DNA of 6,940 nucleotides from Thermoanaerobaculales bacterium (GTDB taxonomy: Bacteria > Acidobacteriota > Thermoanaerobaculia > Thermoanaerobaculales > Sulfomarinibacteraceae), in the NCBI GenBank assembly GCA_025456385.1, contig JALOKS010000264.1:1-6940 (forward strand), in the 5' to 3' direction. Both the position numbers and the translations under genes were made by a program. Under the pieces are notes generated by a model. The model was not told the DNA's origin, made no database searches, and saw only the letters and a program-made list of their open reading frames with translations. Every line of letters begins with the position of its first letter. The first letter of the stretch is position 1. Shown piece after piece: positions 1 to 5,941 of the stretch.

Positions 1-99
1 AACCTCCGGCAGCACCTTCAGCGCCACCTCCCGCCCGAGCTTGGTGTCCGACGCGCGCCACACCTCCCCCATCCCGCCCTGCCCCAGCTTCGAGCTCAC
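1..99. repeat. 99-bp perfect direct repeat, copy A (at window edge)
   Basis: Identical base for base to 2761-2859 and in the same orientation, diverging abruptly at position 100. It encodes 33 codons of the kinase N-lobe, from V-S-S-K-L-G through K-V-L-P-E-V. The left end is cut by the window, so the real repeat may be longer. Confidence 0.97.
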
Positions 100-129
100 A
101 GAATAATGTGCGATCTGGCTTCCAATCAC
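1..129 (-). CDS. Serine/threonine protein kinase, N-terminal fragment (runs off left edge)
   Basis: Only the first 43 codons are visible. They begin with GTG at 127-129, preceded by a good Shine-Dalgarno GGAG at 138-141 with 8 nt spacing. The start reads MIGSQIAHYSV, the usual leader and first beta strand (HY-x-V) of bacterial PknB-type kinases. The glycine-rich ATP loop follows (L15-G-Q-G-G-M-G-E-V23), then the VALK motif with the catalytic lysine K38. The remaining catalytic motifs and any sensor domain lie outside the window. The gene follows the neighbouring kinase by 48 nt on the same strand, so the two are probably cotranscribed. Codons 11-43 are identical at nucleotide level to the same part of that kinase, while the leader is unrelated to it. 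By analogy with the neighbour it is probably a membrane receptor kinase with a C-terminal propeller, but that is inference. Confidence 0.85.
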   Translation of the reverse strand, partial: MIGSQIAHYSVSSKLGQGGMGEVWRASDTKLGREVALKVLPEV

Positions 130-137
130 GTCTGTTT

Positions 138-141
138 CTCC
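138..141 (-). promoter_or_regulatory. Shine-Dalgarno deciding the GTG start of the truncated kinase
   Basis: GGAG on the minus strand lies 8 nt before GTG 127-129. This places the start at the canonical leader (MIGSQIAHY) rather than inside the shared kinase sequence. It sits in the 48-nt spacer after the upstream kinase stop, so the second kinase has its own ribosome entry site. Confidence 0.6.
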
Positions 142-177
142 ACATCCCGTCGATCGCGGGGTGACGGCACGCCCCGG

Positions 178-2931
178 CTACCTGCTGCCGACTGCGGTGA
201 GTCGTCGCAGTTCGTCGAACCAGTTGGTGACCAACCGCACCGAGGTCGGACGGTTTGTCTCCTCGCGCCCCGCGAACATCACGAAACGCTGGCCGTCGCC
301 GCTCACCGTGTAGTCTGGAAATACGAAACCACCGACCGCGATGCCGTTGGTTCCGCCCAGGAACGGGCCCTCGAAGAGCTTTCGCGGCGTGCCAACCTCG
401 AAGTTCGAGCCGCGACCGTTGACCTCGACCACCATGACGCCGTCATCGGTGCGATAGAAGAGCTCGCGGCCGTCGTCGGACCACCGTGCCAGTGCCCCGC
501 CGCCGTCCGAGACCTGCCACTTGCCGCCGCCAGCCGGGAACGCGCGGACGTAGATCTCGAGCCGTCCCGACTCGTTCGAGTCGTAGGCGATCCAACGGCC
601 GTCCGGGGAGAAGCTCGGGTTGAACTCGCCGAAGGTCGTCGCCTGAAAGGGCTCCAGTCGACGACTGTCGACGGAGGCGACGTGGATGTCCGAGTTGGCG
701 GTCCAGACGGTGATCCACCTTCCATCCGGCGACCAGGACGTGGGGTAGAGCGCCGGCAGGTCGCCCGAATCCACGAGCGTCTCGGTCTCCCCCGAGCCGT
801 CCGCCGCCTTGCGAAAGATGGCGTTGTTTCCGGTTCCGCGGTTCGAGCTGAAAGCGATGAACCGCCCGTCCGGCGACCAGATCTGATCCGCATCGTAGCC
901 TTCGTCGAAGGTCAGGCGCGTCGCCACGTTGCGTCCCAGATCGTAGACCCAGATGTCCAGGTTGTTGCCGCGCAGCAGGGAGACCGAGAGCTTGCGGCCG
1001 TCCGGTGAGAGCTCAGGGTTGCCGTAGAGCCCCGGCTCCGACCACAGCGGTTCGGTCCGCCCGTTCCGATCGACCCACACGACGGGGAAGGGGTCGCCCT
1101 GCTGCGATTCAGATGCGTAGACGAGGACCCCGTTCTCGGCAACGTCGAACTGCGCGGCGCCTTGAACGACGGTGCTTTCGAGTCCCTCGAGCACGGGCAT
1201 CTGCGAGCCCGTCGCCTCGAGGCGCCCGACGTCGAAAGGCAACGCGAAGAGGGTTCCCTCGTGGACGTACAGGATGTGCCCGGTCGCAACATAGCGGCCG
1301 TGGTAGCCGCCCCGGTGCACGATCGTGCGCTCGCCGCTCGCCACCGTCACGACCTCGAGGTTGGCACCCTCGAAGTTGTCCGCCCTCTCGTCGATCGATG
1401 TGAACAGGACCGCCTTGCCGCCGGGCAGCCACTGCGGCCAGCGGTGGCTGATGTTGCCGTCGCTCAGCGCGGTGAGCGGCTGGGGCTCGCCGCCGGCCGA
1501 CGACACCCGGGACAGGCCGCCCCTGGGAGCCGCCGCGAAGACGATCGTCCCGTCCGGCCCCCAGGTGGCACCGCGGCTGAGGTCCACTTTGCACAGGGTG
1601 ATCGGCGCACCGCCAGCGGTCGAGACCTTCTTCATCTCTGCGGGCGTCACGTACCCCAGCCACTCACCGTCCGGCGAAAAGAAGGGCTGATAGGGAGCCT
1701 CACCCGCCCCGCCAGAGGCAGCCGTCGACGGCTCGAAGCGGTCGAGCGGGCGCAGGTGGATCTCACCTCCCTCGTTCCCGGAACCGGTGACGAGGGCCAG
1801 AACCTCCCCATCGGGCGACAGCACCGCGCTCGCGCCGAAGCCGGTGAAGAGCCCGTTCTCACCGACCTGGATCACCGACCGCCGCAGCGGCTCGGGCTCG
1901 CTGCGGGCGCCGAGGAAAGTCGCGCCGAGGTACGCGCCGAGGACCAGAGCGCAGGCGGCTCCGGCAGCCGCGACCCAAGGCCAGCGCCGCGCGCCCGCCG
2001 CCGGTGCGACCGGGTCGGCCGCCGGGTTCTCGAGCCATTCCTGAAGAGCGACCCGCGCCTCGCCGATCGACTGCAGCCGCCGCGTCGGGTCCTTCTGCAG
2101 GCAGCGCTCCAGCAGCCGCCGGATGCGCCCCGGCACCCGCGCACCCAGCTCCTCGAGCTCCGGCTCCTTGTGCACCACCGCCCCGATCACGTCGGTCGCC
2201 GTCTCGCCGCTGAATAGACGCCGCCCGCTCAGCATCTCGTACAGAATGCAGCCGAAAGCCCACACGTCCGCCCGCCGGTCCACCGGCTTGCCCCGCGCCT
2301 GCTCCGGGCTCATGTACGCCGCCGTACCCAGCAGCACCCCCAGCCCCGTCATCGCCTGCGTCAGCGTCGGCGACAGCGACAGATCGTGCGTGCTCCGCTC
2401 GCCCGACATCGGGTCGCCGATCAGCGCCTTCGCAAGACCGAAGTCCAGCACCTTGACCTTCCCCTCCGGCGTCAGCTTCACGTTCGCCGGCTTCAGGTCG
2501 CGGTGCACCACCCCCTTCTCGTGCGCCGCCTCCACCGCCTCCGCGATCTCCTTCGCGATCCGCACCGCCTCCTCGACCCCAAGCGGCCCGCGCCCGATCC
2601 GCTCCGCCAGCGTCTCCCCCTCCACCAGCTCCATCACCAGAAAACGCTTGCCCCCGACCTCCTCCAGACCGTGGATGCCCGCGATGTTCGGGTGCGACAG
2701 CGAGGCCAGCACCCGCGCCTCGCGCTCGAACCGCGCCAGCCGCTCCGGATCCTGGGCGAAAACCTCCGGCAGCACCTTCAGCGCCACCTCCCGCCCGAGC
2801 TTGGTGTCCGACGCGCGCCACACCTCCCCCATCCCGCCCTGCCCCAGCTTCGAGCTCACCAGCGGGTTCCTCACTCTGGATCGAGGTTGCAACCCACACC
2901 GGCAGCGAAAAATTGCACGAGGGAAGGGCAC
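178..2931 (-). CDS. Membrane receptor serine/threonine kinase with C-terminal TolB/PD40 beta-propeller sensor
   Basis: A 917-residue protein (from GTG 2931) ending in TAG at 178-180. The cytoplasmic kinase domain (about 25-300) has all key residues: glycine loop L29-G-Q-G-G-M-G35, VALK lysine K52, probable helix-C glutamate E71, catalytic loop HRDLKPAN with D145 and N150, DFG at 163-165, and activation segment end GTAAYMSPE (202-210). A proline/alanine linker leads to one hydrophobic membrane span (about 317-341). The rest is a propeller with SPDG-type blade motifs near 372, 419, 458, 642, 686, 734 and 775 and weaker ones near 502 and 818, as in TolB/PD40 repeats, probably outside the membrane. 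It should phosphorylate proteins on Ser/Thr in response to an unknown ligand. The start is uncertain: GTG 2931 has a moderate Shine-Dalgarno (GGTGA) and adds a 24-residue leader unlike kinase leaders; GTG 2859 (residue 25) has AGGA 8 nt upstream but leaves almost no first beta strand. The domain call is firm; the N-terminus is not. Confidence 0.93.
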   Translation of the reverse strand: MPFPRAIFRCRCGLQPRSRVRNPLVSSKLGQGGMGEVWRASDTKLGREVALKVLPEVFAQDPERLARFEREARVLASLSHPNIAGIHGLEEVGGKRFLVMELVEGETLAERIGRGPLGVEEAVRIAKEIAEAVEAAHEKGVVHRDLKPANVKLTPEGKVKVLDFGLAKALIGDPMSGERSTHDLSLSPTLTQAMTGLGVLLGTAAYMSPEQARGKPVDRRADVWAFGCILYEMLSGRRLFSGETATDVIGAVVHKEPELEELGARVPGRIRRLLERCLQKDPTRRLQSIGEARVALQEWLENPAADPVAPAAGARRWPWVAAAGAACALVLGAYLGATFLGARSEPEPLRRSVIQVGENGLFTGFGASAVLSPDGEVLALVTGSGNEGGEIHLRPLDRFEPSTAASGGAGEAPYQPFFSPDGEWLGYVTPAEMKKVSTAGGAPITLCKVDLSRGATWGPDGTIVFAAAPRGGLSRVSSAGGEPQPLTALSDGNISHRWPQWLPGGKAVLFTSIDERADNFEGANLEVVTVASGERTIVHRGGYHGRYVATGHILYVHEGTLFALPFDVGRLEATGSQMPVLEGLESTVVQGAAQFDVAENGVLVYASESQQGDPFPVVWVDRNGRTEPLWSEPGLYGNPELSPDGRKLSVSLLRGNNLDIWVYDLGRNVATRLTFDEGYDADQIWSPDGRFIAFSSNRGTGNNAIFRKAADGSGETETLVDSGDLPALYPTSWSPDGRWITVWTANSDIHVASVDSRRLEPFQATTFGEFNPSFSPDGRWIAYDSNESGRLEIYVRAFPAGGGKWQVSDGGGALARWSDDGRELFYRTDDGVMVVEVNGRGSNFEVGTPRKLFEGPFLGGTNGIAVGGFVFPDYTVSGDGQRFVMFAGREETNRPTSVRLVTNWFDELRRLTAVGSR
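2761..2859. repeat. 99-bp perfect direct repeat, copy B (inside the complete kinase)
   Basis: Same 99 bases as 1-99. The right boundary coincides with the GTG codon 2857-2859; beyond it the two copies show no similarity (leader here N-P-L, in the other gene H-Y-S). Synonymous sites are also identical, which protein-level constraint alone would not produce. Confidence 0.97.
2868..2871 (-). promoter_or_regulatory. Possible Shine-Dalgarno for an internal GTG start of the complete kinase
   Basis: AGGA on the minus strand lies 8 nt before GTG 2857-2859, which is also the exact end of the 99-bp repeat. If used, the kinase would start V/M-S-S-K-L-G, with only four residues before the glycine loop. 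The rival start at GTG 2931 has GGTGA 9 nt upstream. Confidence 0.35.
2885..2894. other. Perfect 10-nt palindrome upstream of the kinase
   Basis: GGTTGCAACC is self-complementary and lies 25 nt before GTG 2859, in the stretch between the CoA-transferase stop and the kinase domain. It could be half or all of a regulator binding site, but a single 10-nt palindrome is weak evidence, and if the kinase starts at 2931 it lies within coding sequence. Confidence 0.2.
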
Positions 2932-2966
2932 CGGCGGCGGTCACCCTCGGAGTCGAGCGGTCGGGC

Positions 2967-4154
2967 TCAGCCGGTGGCGATCACGCCTTCCGCCGCCAGC
3001 TGCGCGATCTCCTCGGCCGTGTAGCCGAGCTCGACCAGGATCTCGGCGCTGTGCTCGCCGATCGCGGGCGGGTCGAAGCGCAGACCGAAGTCGTGCGGCG
3101 GCATCTCGAGCGGGATCCGCGGCAGCTTGGTCGTGACCCCGGCGGGCAGCCGGGTCTCGAGCAGGCCGAGGCCCTGGTTGAGCTGCGGGTCCTCGTAGAG
3201 GTCCTCGGGACGGGCGATCGGAGAGAAGGGGATCCCGGCGCGCTCGCAGCGCCTCACCACCTCGGCGCGCGGCAAGGCGCGGACCATCTCGGCGACCGCC
3301 GGCACCAGCCAGGCGCGCTCGCTGATGCGGTCGTTGTTGGTGGCGAGCCGAGGGTCGGCGAGCCAGTCCTGGCGTGCGAAGACCTCGCAGAAGCTCTGCC
3401 AGTGCTTGTCGCTGATGATGCCGATGAAGACCGGCTCGTCCTGGGTCTCGAAGACGCGGTAGATCGACCACGCGCTGACCCGCGCCGGCATCGGCGGCAC
3501 CGGCTCGTCGGTGAGGGCGCCGTAGGCCATGTGCTGGCCCATGAAGAAGGCCGCGGTCTCGAACAGCGCCGACTTGACGTGCGTCCCCTCCCCGATCCGG
3601 GCCCGGGTGTAGAGAGCGGTGAGGATGCCGATCAGGCCGAACATGCCGCCGCCGATGTCGATGATCGAGGTCCCGGCGCGCATCGGCTTGCCCGGCTCGC
3701 CGGTCATGTAGGCGAGGCCGGACATCATCTGCACGACCTCGTCCATGGCGGTGCGGTGCTCGTAGGGGCCGCTCAGGAAGCCCTTGAGGCTGCAGTAAAC
3801 GAGGTCGTCGCGGTGCTCCTTGAGCTGCTCGTATCCGTAGCCGAGCCGGTCCATGGTGCCGGGGCCGAAGTTCTCCACCAGGACGTCGGACCCGGCGACC
3901 AGCTCGAGGATGATCTTGCGTCCCGCCTCGGCCTTGAGGTCGACCGCGAGGCTGCGCTTGTTGCGGCTGTAGAAGGCGAAGTAGCCGCTGCCGAAGCCGC
4001 GCAGGCGGCGGGTCGCGTCGCCCTTCGGCGGCTCGATGTGGATGACGTCGGCGCCGAGGTCGCCGAGCAGCATGCCGGTGGTCGGCCCCATCACGTTGTG
4101 GGTGAAGTCGAGGACGCGGATGTCCGCGAGCGGCAGGCGGGTTGCGGTGCTCAT
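2967..4154 (-). CDS. Family III (CaiB/BaiF) CoA-transferase
   Basis: A 395-residue protein, the normal family length of about 400, starting at ATG 4152-4154 with GGGAG 5 nt upstream and ending in TGA. It transfers CoA between carboxylic acids in the cytoplasm, usually from succinyl-CoA or acetyl-CoA. The N-terminal Rossmann-like part shows the family signature V14-L-D-F-T-H, the GDLGADVIHIEPPKGD stretch (31-46) and N65-K-R-S-L-A-V-D. The likely nucleophile that forms the acyl-anhydride is Asp138 in TAMDEVVQ, followed by the family's TGEPGKP and GEGTHV segments; the mixed alpha/beta small domain follows. It is the last gene of the lyase/hydro-lyase operon, 25 nt after the small subunit, so its acceptor is probably the hydroxy acid made by that enzyme. 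Succinyl-CoA:(R)-citramalate CoA-transferase is the best analogue. Family III members also act on formate/oxalate, carnitine, mesaconate and 3-hydroxy-3-methylglutarate, so specificity is a hypothesis. Confidence 0.93.
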   Translation of the reverse strand: MSTATRLPLADIRVLDFTHNVMGPTTGMLLGDLGADVIHIEPPKGDATRRLRGFGSGYFAFYSRNKRSLAVDLKAEAGRKIILELVAGSDVLVENFGPGTMDRLGYGYEQLKEHRDDLVYCSLKGFLSGPYEHRTAMDEVVQMMSGLAYMTGEPGKPMRAGTSIIDIGGGMFGLIGILTALYTRARIGEGTHVKSALFETAAFFMGQHMAYGALTDEPVPPMPARVSAWSIYRVFETQDEPVFIGIISDKHWQSFCEVFARQDWLADPRLATNNDRISERAWLVPAVAEMVRALPRAEVVRRCERAGIPFSPIARPEDLYEDPQLNQGLGLLETRLPAGVTTKLPRIPLEMPPHDFGLRFDPPAIGEHSAEILVELGYTAEEIAQLAAEGVIATG

Positions 4155-4179
4155 GAGCTCTCCCGGAAACGGCGGCCGC

Positions 4180-4689
4180 TCAGCCGGTCGCCAGGCGGTA
4201 GGTCCCGTGCTTCGCGAGGTAGGCGACCAGGCCGCCCTCGCCGAGGATCTCGATCATCACCGGCGGCATCGGCGCGGCGCGGTGGGCGGTGCCCCGCGTC
4301 AGGTTGCGGACCGTGCCCGCCTCGAGGTCGATCTCGATCTCGTCGCCGCTCGCGGCCTCGAGGTCCGGCACCTCGAGCACCGGCAGGCCGATGTTGATCG
4401 CGTTGCGGAAGAAGATCCGCGCGAAGTAGCGCGCGACCACCGCCGACACCCCGGCGACCTTGAGCGCCACGGGCGCCTGCTCGCGCGACGAGCCGCAGCC
4501 GAAGTTGTCGCCGGCCACCAGCACGTCGCCCTTGACGAGCCGGCTCCGGAACTCCGGGTCGAGGTCCTCGAGGACGTGGTCGGCGAGGCTCTGCAGGTCG
4601 AGGGTCTTGGTGTACTTGCCGGCGATGATCCGGTCGGTGTCGATGTCGTTGCCGTAGACGTGCGCGCGGCCGCGGAAGGCGCTTTCCAT
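4180..4689 (-). CDS. Aconitase-superfamily hydro-lyase, small (LeuD-like swivelling) subunit
   Basis: A 169-residue protein, the size of the short archaeal-type LeuD rather than the roughly 200-residue enterobacterial form. It starts at ATG 4687-4689, with a GGGGGAG Shine-Dalgarno inside the end of the large-subunit gene and 7 nt spacing. This swivelling domain carries substrate-contact residues and pairs with the iron-sulfur large subunit to add or remove water. Visible signatures are the N-terminal G13-N-D-I-D-T-D-R-I-I, then K25-Y-T-K-T, where archaeal isopropylmalate and homoaconitate enzymes carry their specificity loop, and the strongly conserved GDNFGCGSSREQAP (60-73), whose serines and arginine line the aconitase-family active site. 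The operon has no leucine biosynthesis genes. That and the atypical loop suggest a substrate other than isopropylmalate, for example citraconate/citramalate or dimethylmalate. The family is certain; the substrate is open. Confidence 0.93.
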   Translation of the reverse strand: MESAFRGRAHVYGNDIDTDRIIAGKYTKTLDLQSLADHVLEDLDPEFRSRLVKGDVLVAGDNFGCGSSREQAPVALKVAGVSAVVARYFARIFFRNAINIGLPVLEVPDLEAASGDEIEIDLEAGTVRNLTRGTAHRAAPMPPVMIEILGEGGLVAYLAKHGTYRLATG

Positions 4690-4693
4690 GGCC

Positions 4694-5941
4694 CTACTCC
4701 CCCACCAGCTCGGCCGGGTCGACGATGCGGCCGGCGACGGCGGCTGCCGCGACCACCGTCGGCGACGCCAGGTAGATGTTCGCCTGCGGGTTGCCCATGC
4801 GCCCCTTGAAGTTGCGGTTCGCGGTCGAGAGCACGTTCTCGCCGTCGCCCGGGACTCCGTTATGCGTGCCCACGCAGGGCCCGCAGCCGCTCGGCAGGAA
4901 GGTGGCGCCGGCCTCGGTCAGGGTCGCGAGGGTCCCGTCGCGGGTGGCGTCGAGAAAGACCCTGCGCGATGCCGGCGCGATGACCAGCCGCACCCCGGGC
5001 GCGAGCTTGCGGCCGGCGAGGATGCGCGCGGCGGCGCGCAGGTCGCGCAGCCGGCCGTTGACGCAGGTGCCGATGAAGGCGTAGTGGATCGGCGTGCCGA
5101 GGAGCTCGTCGATCGCGACCGTGTCGTCCGGGATCGGCGGCCGGCTGATCTGCGGCCGCAGCGCCGAGCCGTCGATCGCGACCCGGCGCACGTAGGCGGC
5201 GCCGGCGTCGGGACGGATCGCGTCGGCGTCGTAGGGGTAGGGCAGCTCGAGGCCCTCGGGGTGCAGGAGCACGACCTTCGCCCCCATCTCGATGCCGAGG
5301 TTGGCGATCGTCATCCGCTCGTCGAGGCTCAAGGGCCGGATCGCCGCGCCGCAGATCTCCACCGCCTGGTAGGTCGCGCCCGCGATTCCCAGGGTGCCGA
5401 CCATCGCCAGGGCGAGGTCCTTGGCCTCGACGCCGGGATTGAGGCGGCCGGTGATCTCCATGCGGATGGTCGGCGGCACCTTGAGCCAGGTCTTGCCGGT
5501 CAGCATGATCGCCGCGAGGTCGGTCGACCCGACGCCGGTCGCGAAGGCGCCGAGGGCGCCGTAGGTGCAGGTGTGGGAGTCGGCGCCGAAGAAGGTCTCT
5601 CCCGGCCGTACCCGGTCGTCCTCGACCATCAGCTGGTGGCAGATGCCGGTGCCGACGTCGTACAGGGTGCTGCCGGTGTCGCGCGCGAACTCGCGGATCA
5701 GGTCGTGGAGGCGGGCGATGCGCTCGTTGGGGGCCGGCGCGGCGTGGTCGATCACCAGCGCGGTGCGCGCCGGGTTCCACGGCTTCGTGCCGCCCATCTC
5801 GCGGAAGGCCTTGATGGCGAGCGGCGCCGTGGTGTCGGTGAGCATCGCGGCGTCGACGTCGACGATCGCGAGGTCGCCGGCCTTCAGGGTTTTCCCGGCG
5901 TGCCGGGAGAGGATCTTCTCGGTCACGGTCTGAGCTGCCAT
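4694..5941 (-). CDS. Aconitase-superfamily hydro-lyase, large (LeuC-like, 4Fe-4S) subunit
   Basis: A 415-residue protein from ATG 5939-5941, matching archaeal-type LeuC/homoaconitase large subunits (about 420) rather than the roughly 470-residue bacterial LeuC. A GTG directly in front (5942-5944) is a possible alternative start. The ATG overlaps the lyase stop by one base (TGATG), indicating translational coupling; AAGG lies about 10 nt upstream. It binds the [4Fe-4S] cluster that coordinates the substrate hydroxyl and carboxylate. Expected cluster cysteines are C293 (GTCVNGR) and C353 and C356 (GCGPCVGTHNG). Other family motifs are GADSHTCTYGALGAFATGVG (119-138), with the substrate-binding D-S-H, and STANRNFKGRMG (372-383). 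The usual GSCTNGR appears here as GTCVNGR, a mild variation. With the next gene it forms the hydratase/isomerase. Its place between an HMG-CoA-type lyase and a CoA-transferase points to catabolism of a branched dicarboxylate, not leucine synthesis. Automatic labels such as 3-isopropylmalate dehydratase should be read with caution. Confidence 0.93.
   Translation of the reverse strand: MAAQTVTEKILSRHAGKTLKAGDLAIVDVDAAMLTDTTAPLAIKAFREMGGTKPWNPARTALVIDHAAPAPNERIARLHDLIREFARDTGSTLYDVGTGICHQLMVEDDRVRPGETFFGADSHTCTYGALGAFATGVGSTDLAAIMLTGKTWLKVPPTIRMEITGRLNPGVEAKDLALAMVGTLGIAGATYQAVEICGAAIRPLSLDERMTIANLGIEMGAKVVLLHPEGLELPYPYDADAIRPDAGAAYVRRVAIDGSALRPQISRPPIPDDTVAIDELLGTPIHYAFIGTCVNGRLRDLRAAARILAGRKLAPGVRLVIAPASRRVFLDATRDGTLATLTEAGATFLPSGCGPCVGTHNGVPGDGENVLSTANRNFKGRMGNPQANIYLASPTVVAAAAVAGRIVDPAELVGE

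Noticed and set aside
157..176. Hairpin (7-bp stem, 6-nt loop) between the two kinases as a terminator
   Set aside because: In the minus-strand transcript the stem has a C-A mismatch and no T tract follows, so it does not meet the pattern of an intrinsic terminator.
106..1008. Plus-strand open frame opposite the kinase sensor domain
   Set aside because: It crosses the kinase intergenic spacer and lies antisense to propeller repeats; no domain features are visible.
1859..2944. Alternative minus-strand frame, very Gly/Ala-rich, overlapping the kinase domain
   Set aside because: This is the out-of-frame reading of G-ending kinase codons; the correct frame has all catalytic motifs.
2860..2966. 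Terminator or promoter between CoA-transferase and kinase
   Set aside because: There is an AATTTTT patch near 2909-2915 (minus strand) but no GC-rich stem before it, and no -10 box pairs with the TTGCAA sequence at an acceptable spacing.
2913..4397. Long plus-strand open frame (494 codons) opposite the CoA-transferase and small subunit
   Set aside because: It is antisense to two genes with clear family motifs, has a low-complexity Ala/Arg/Val/Asp-rich translation with no recognisable domain, and is expected by chance in such GC-rich coding DNA.
4180..5941. Leucine biosynthesis leuCD assignment
   Set aside because: The proteins belong to the family, but LeuA and LeuB are absent, the neighbours are a lyase and a CoA-transferase, and the small-subunit loop is atypical, so no leu gene symbol was given.
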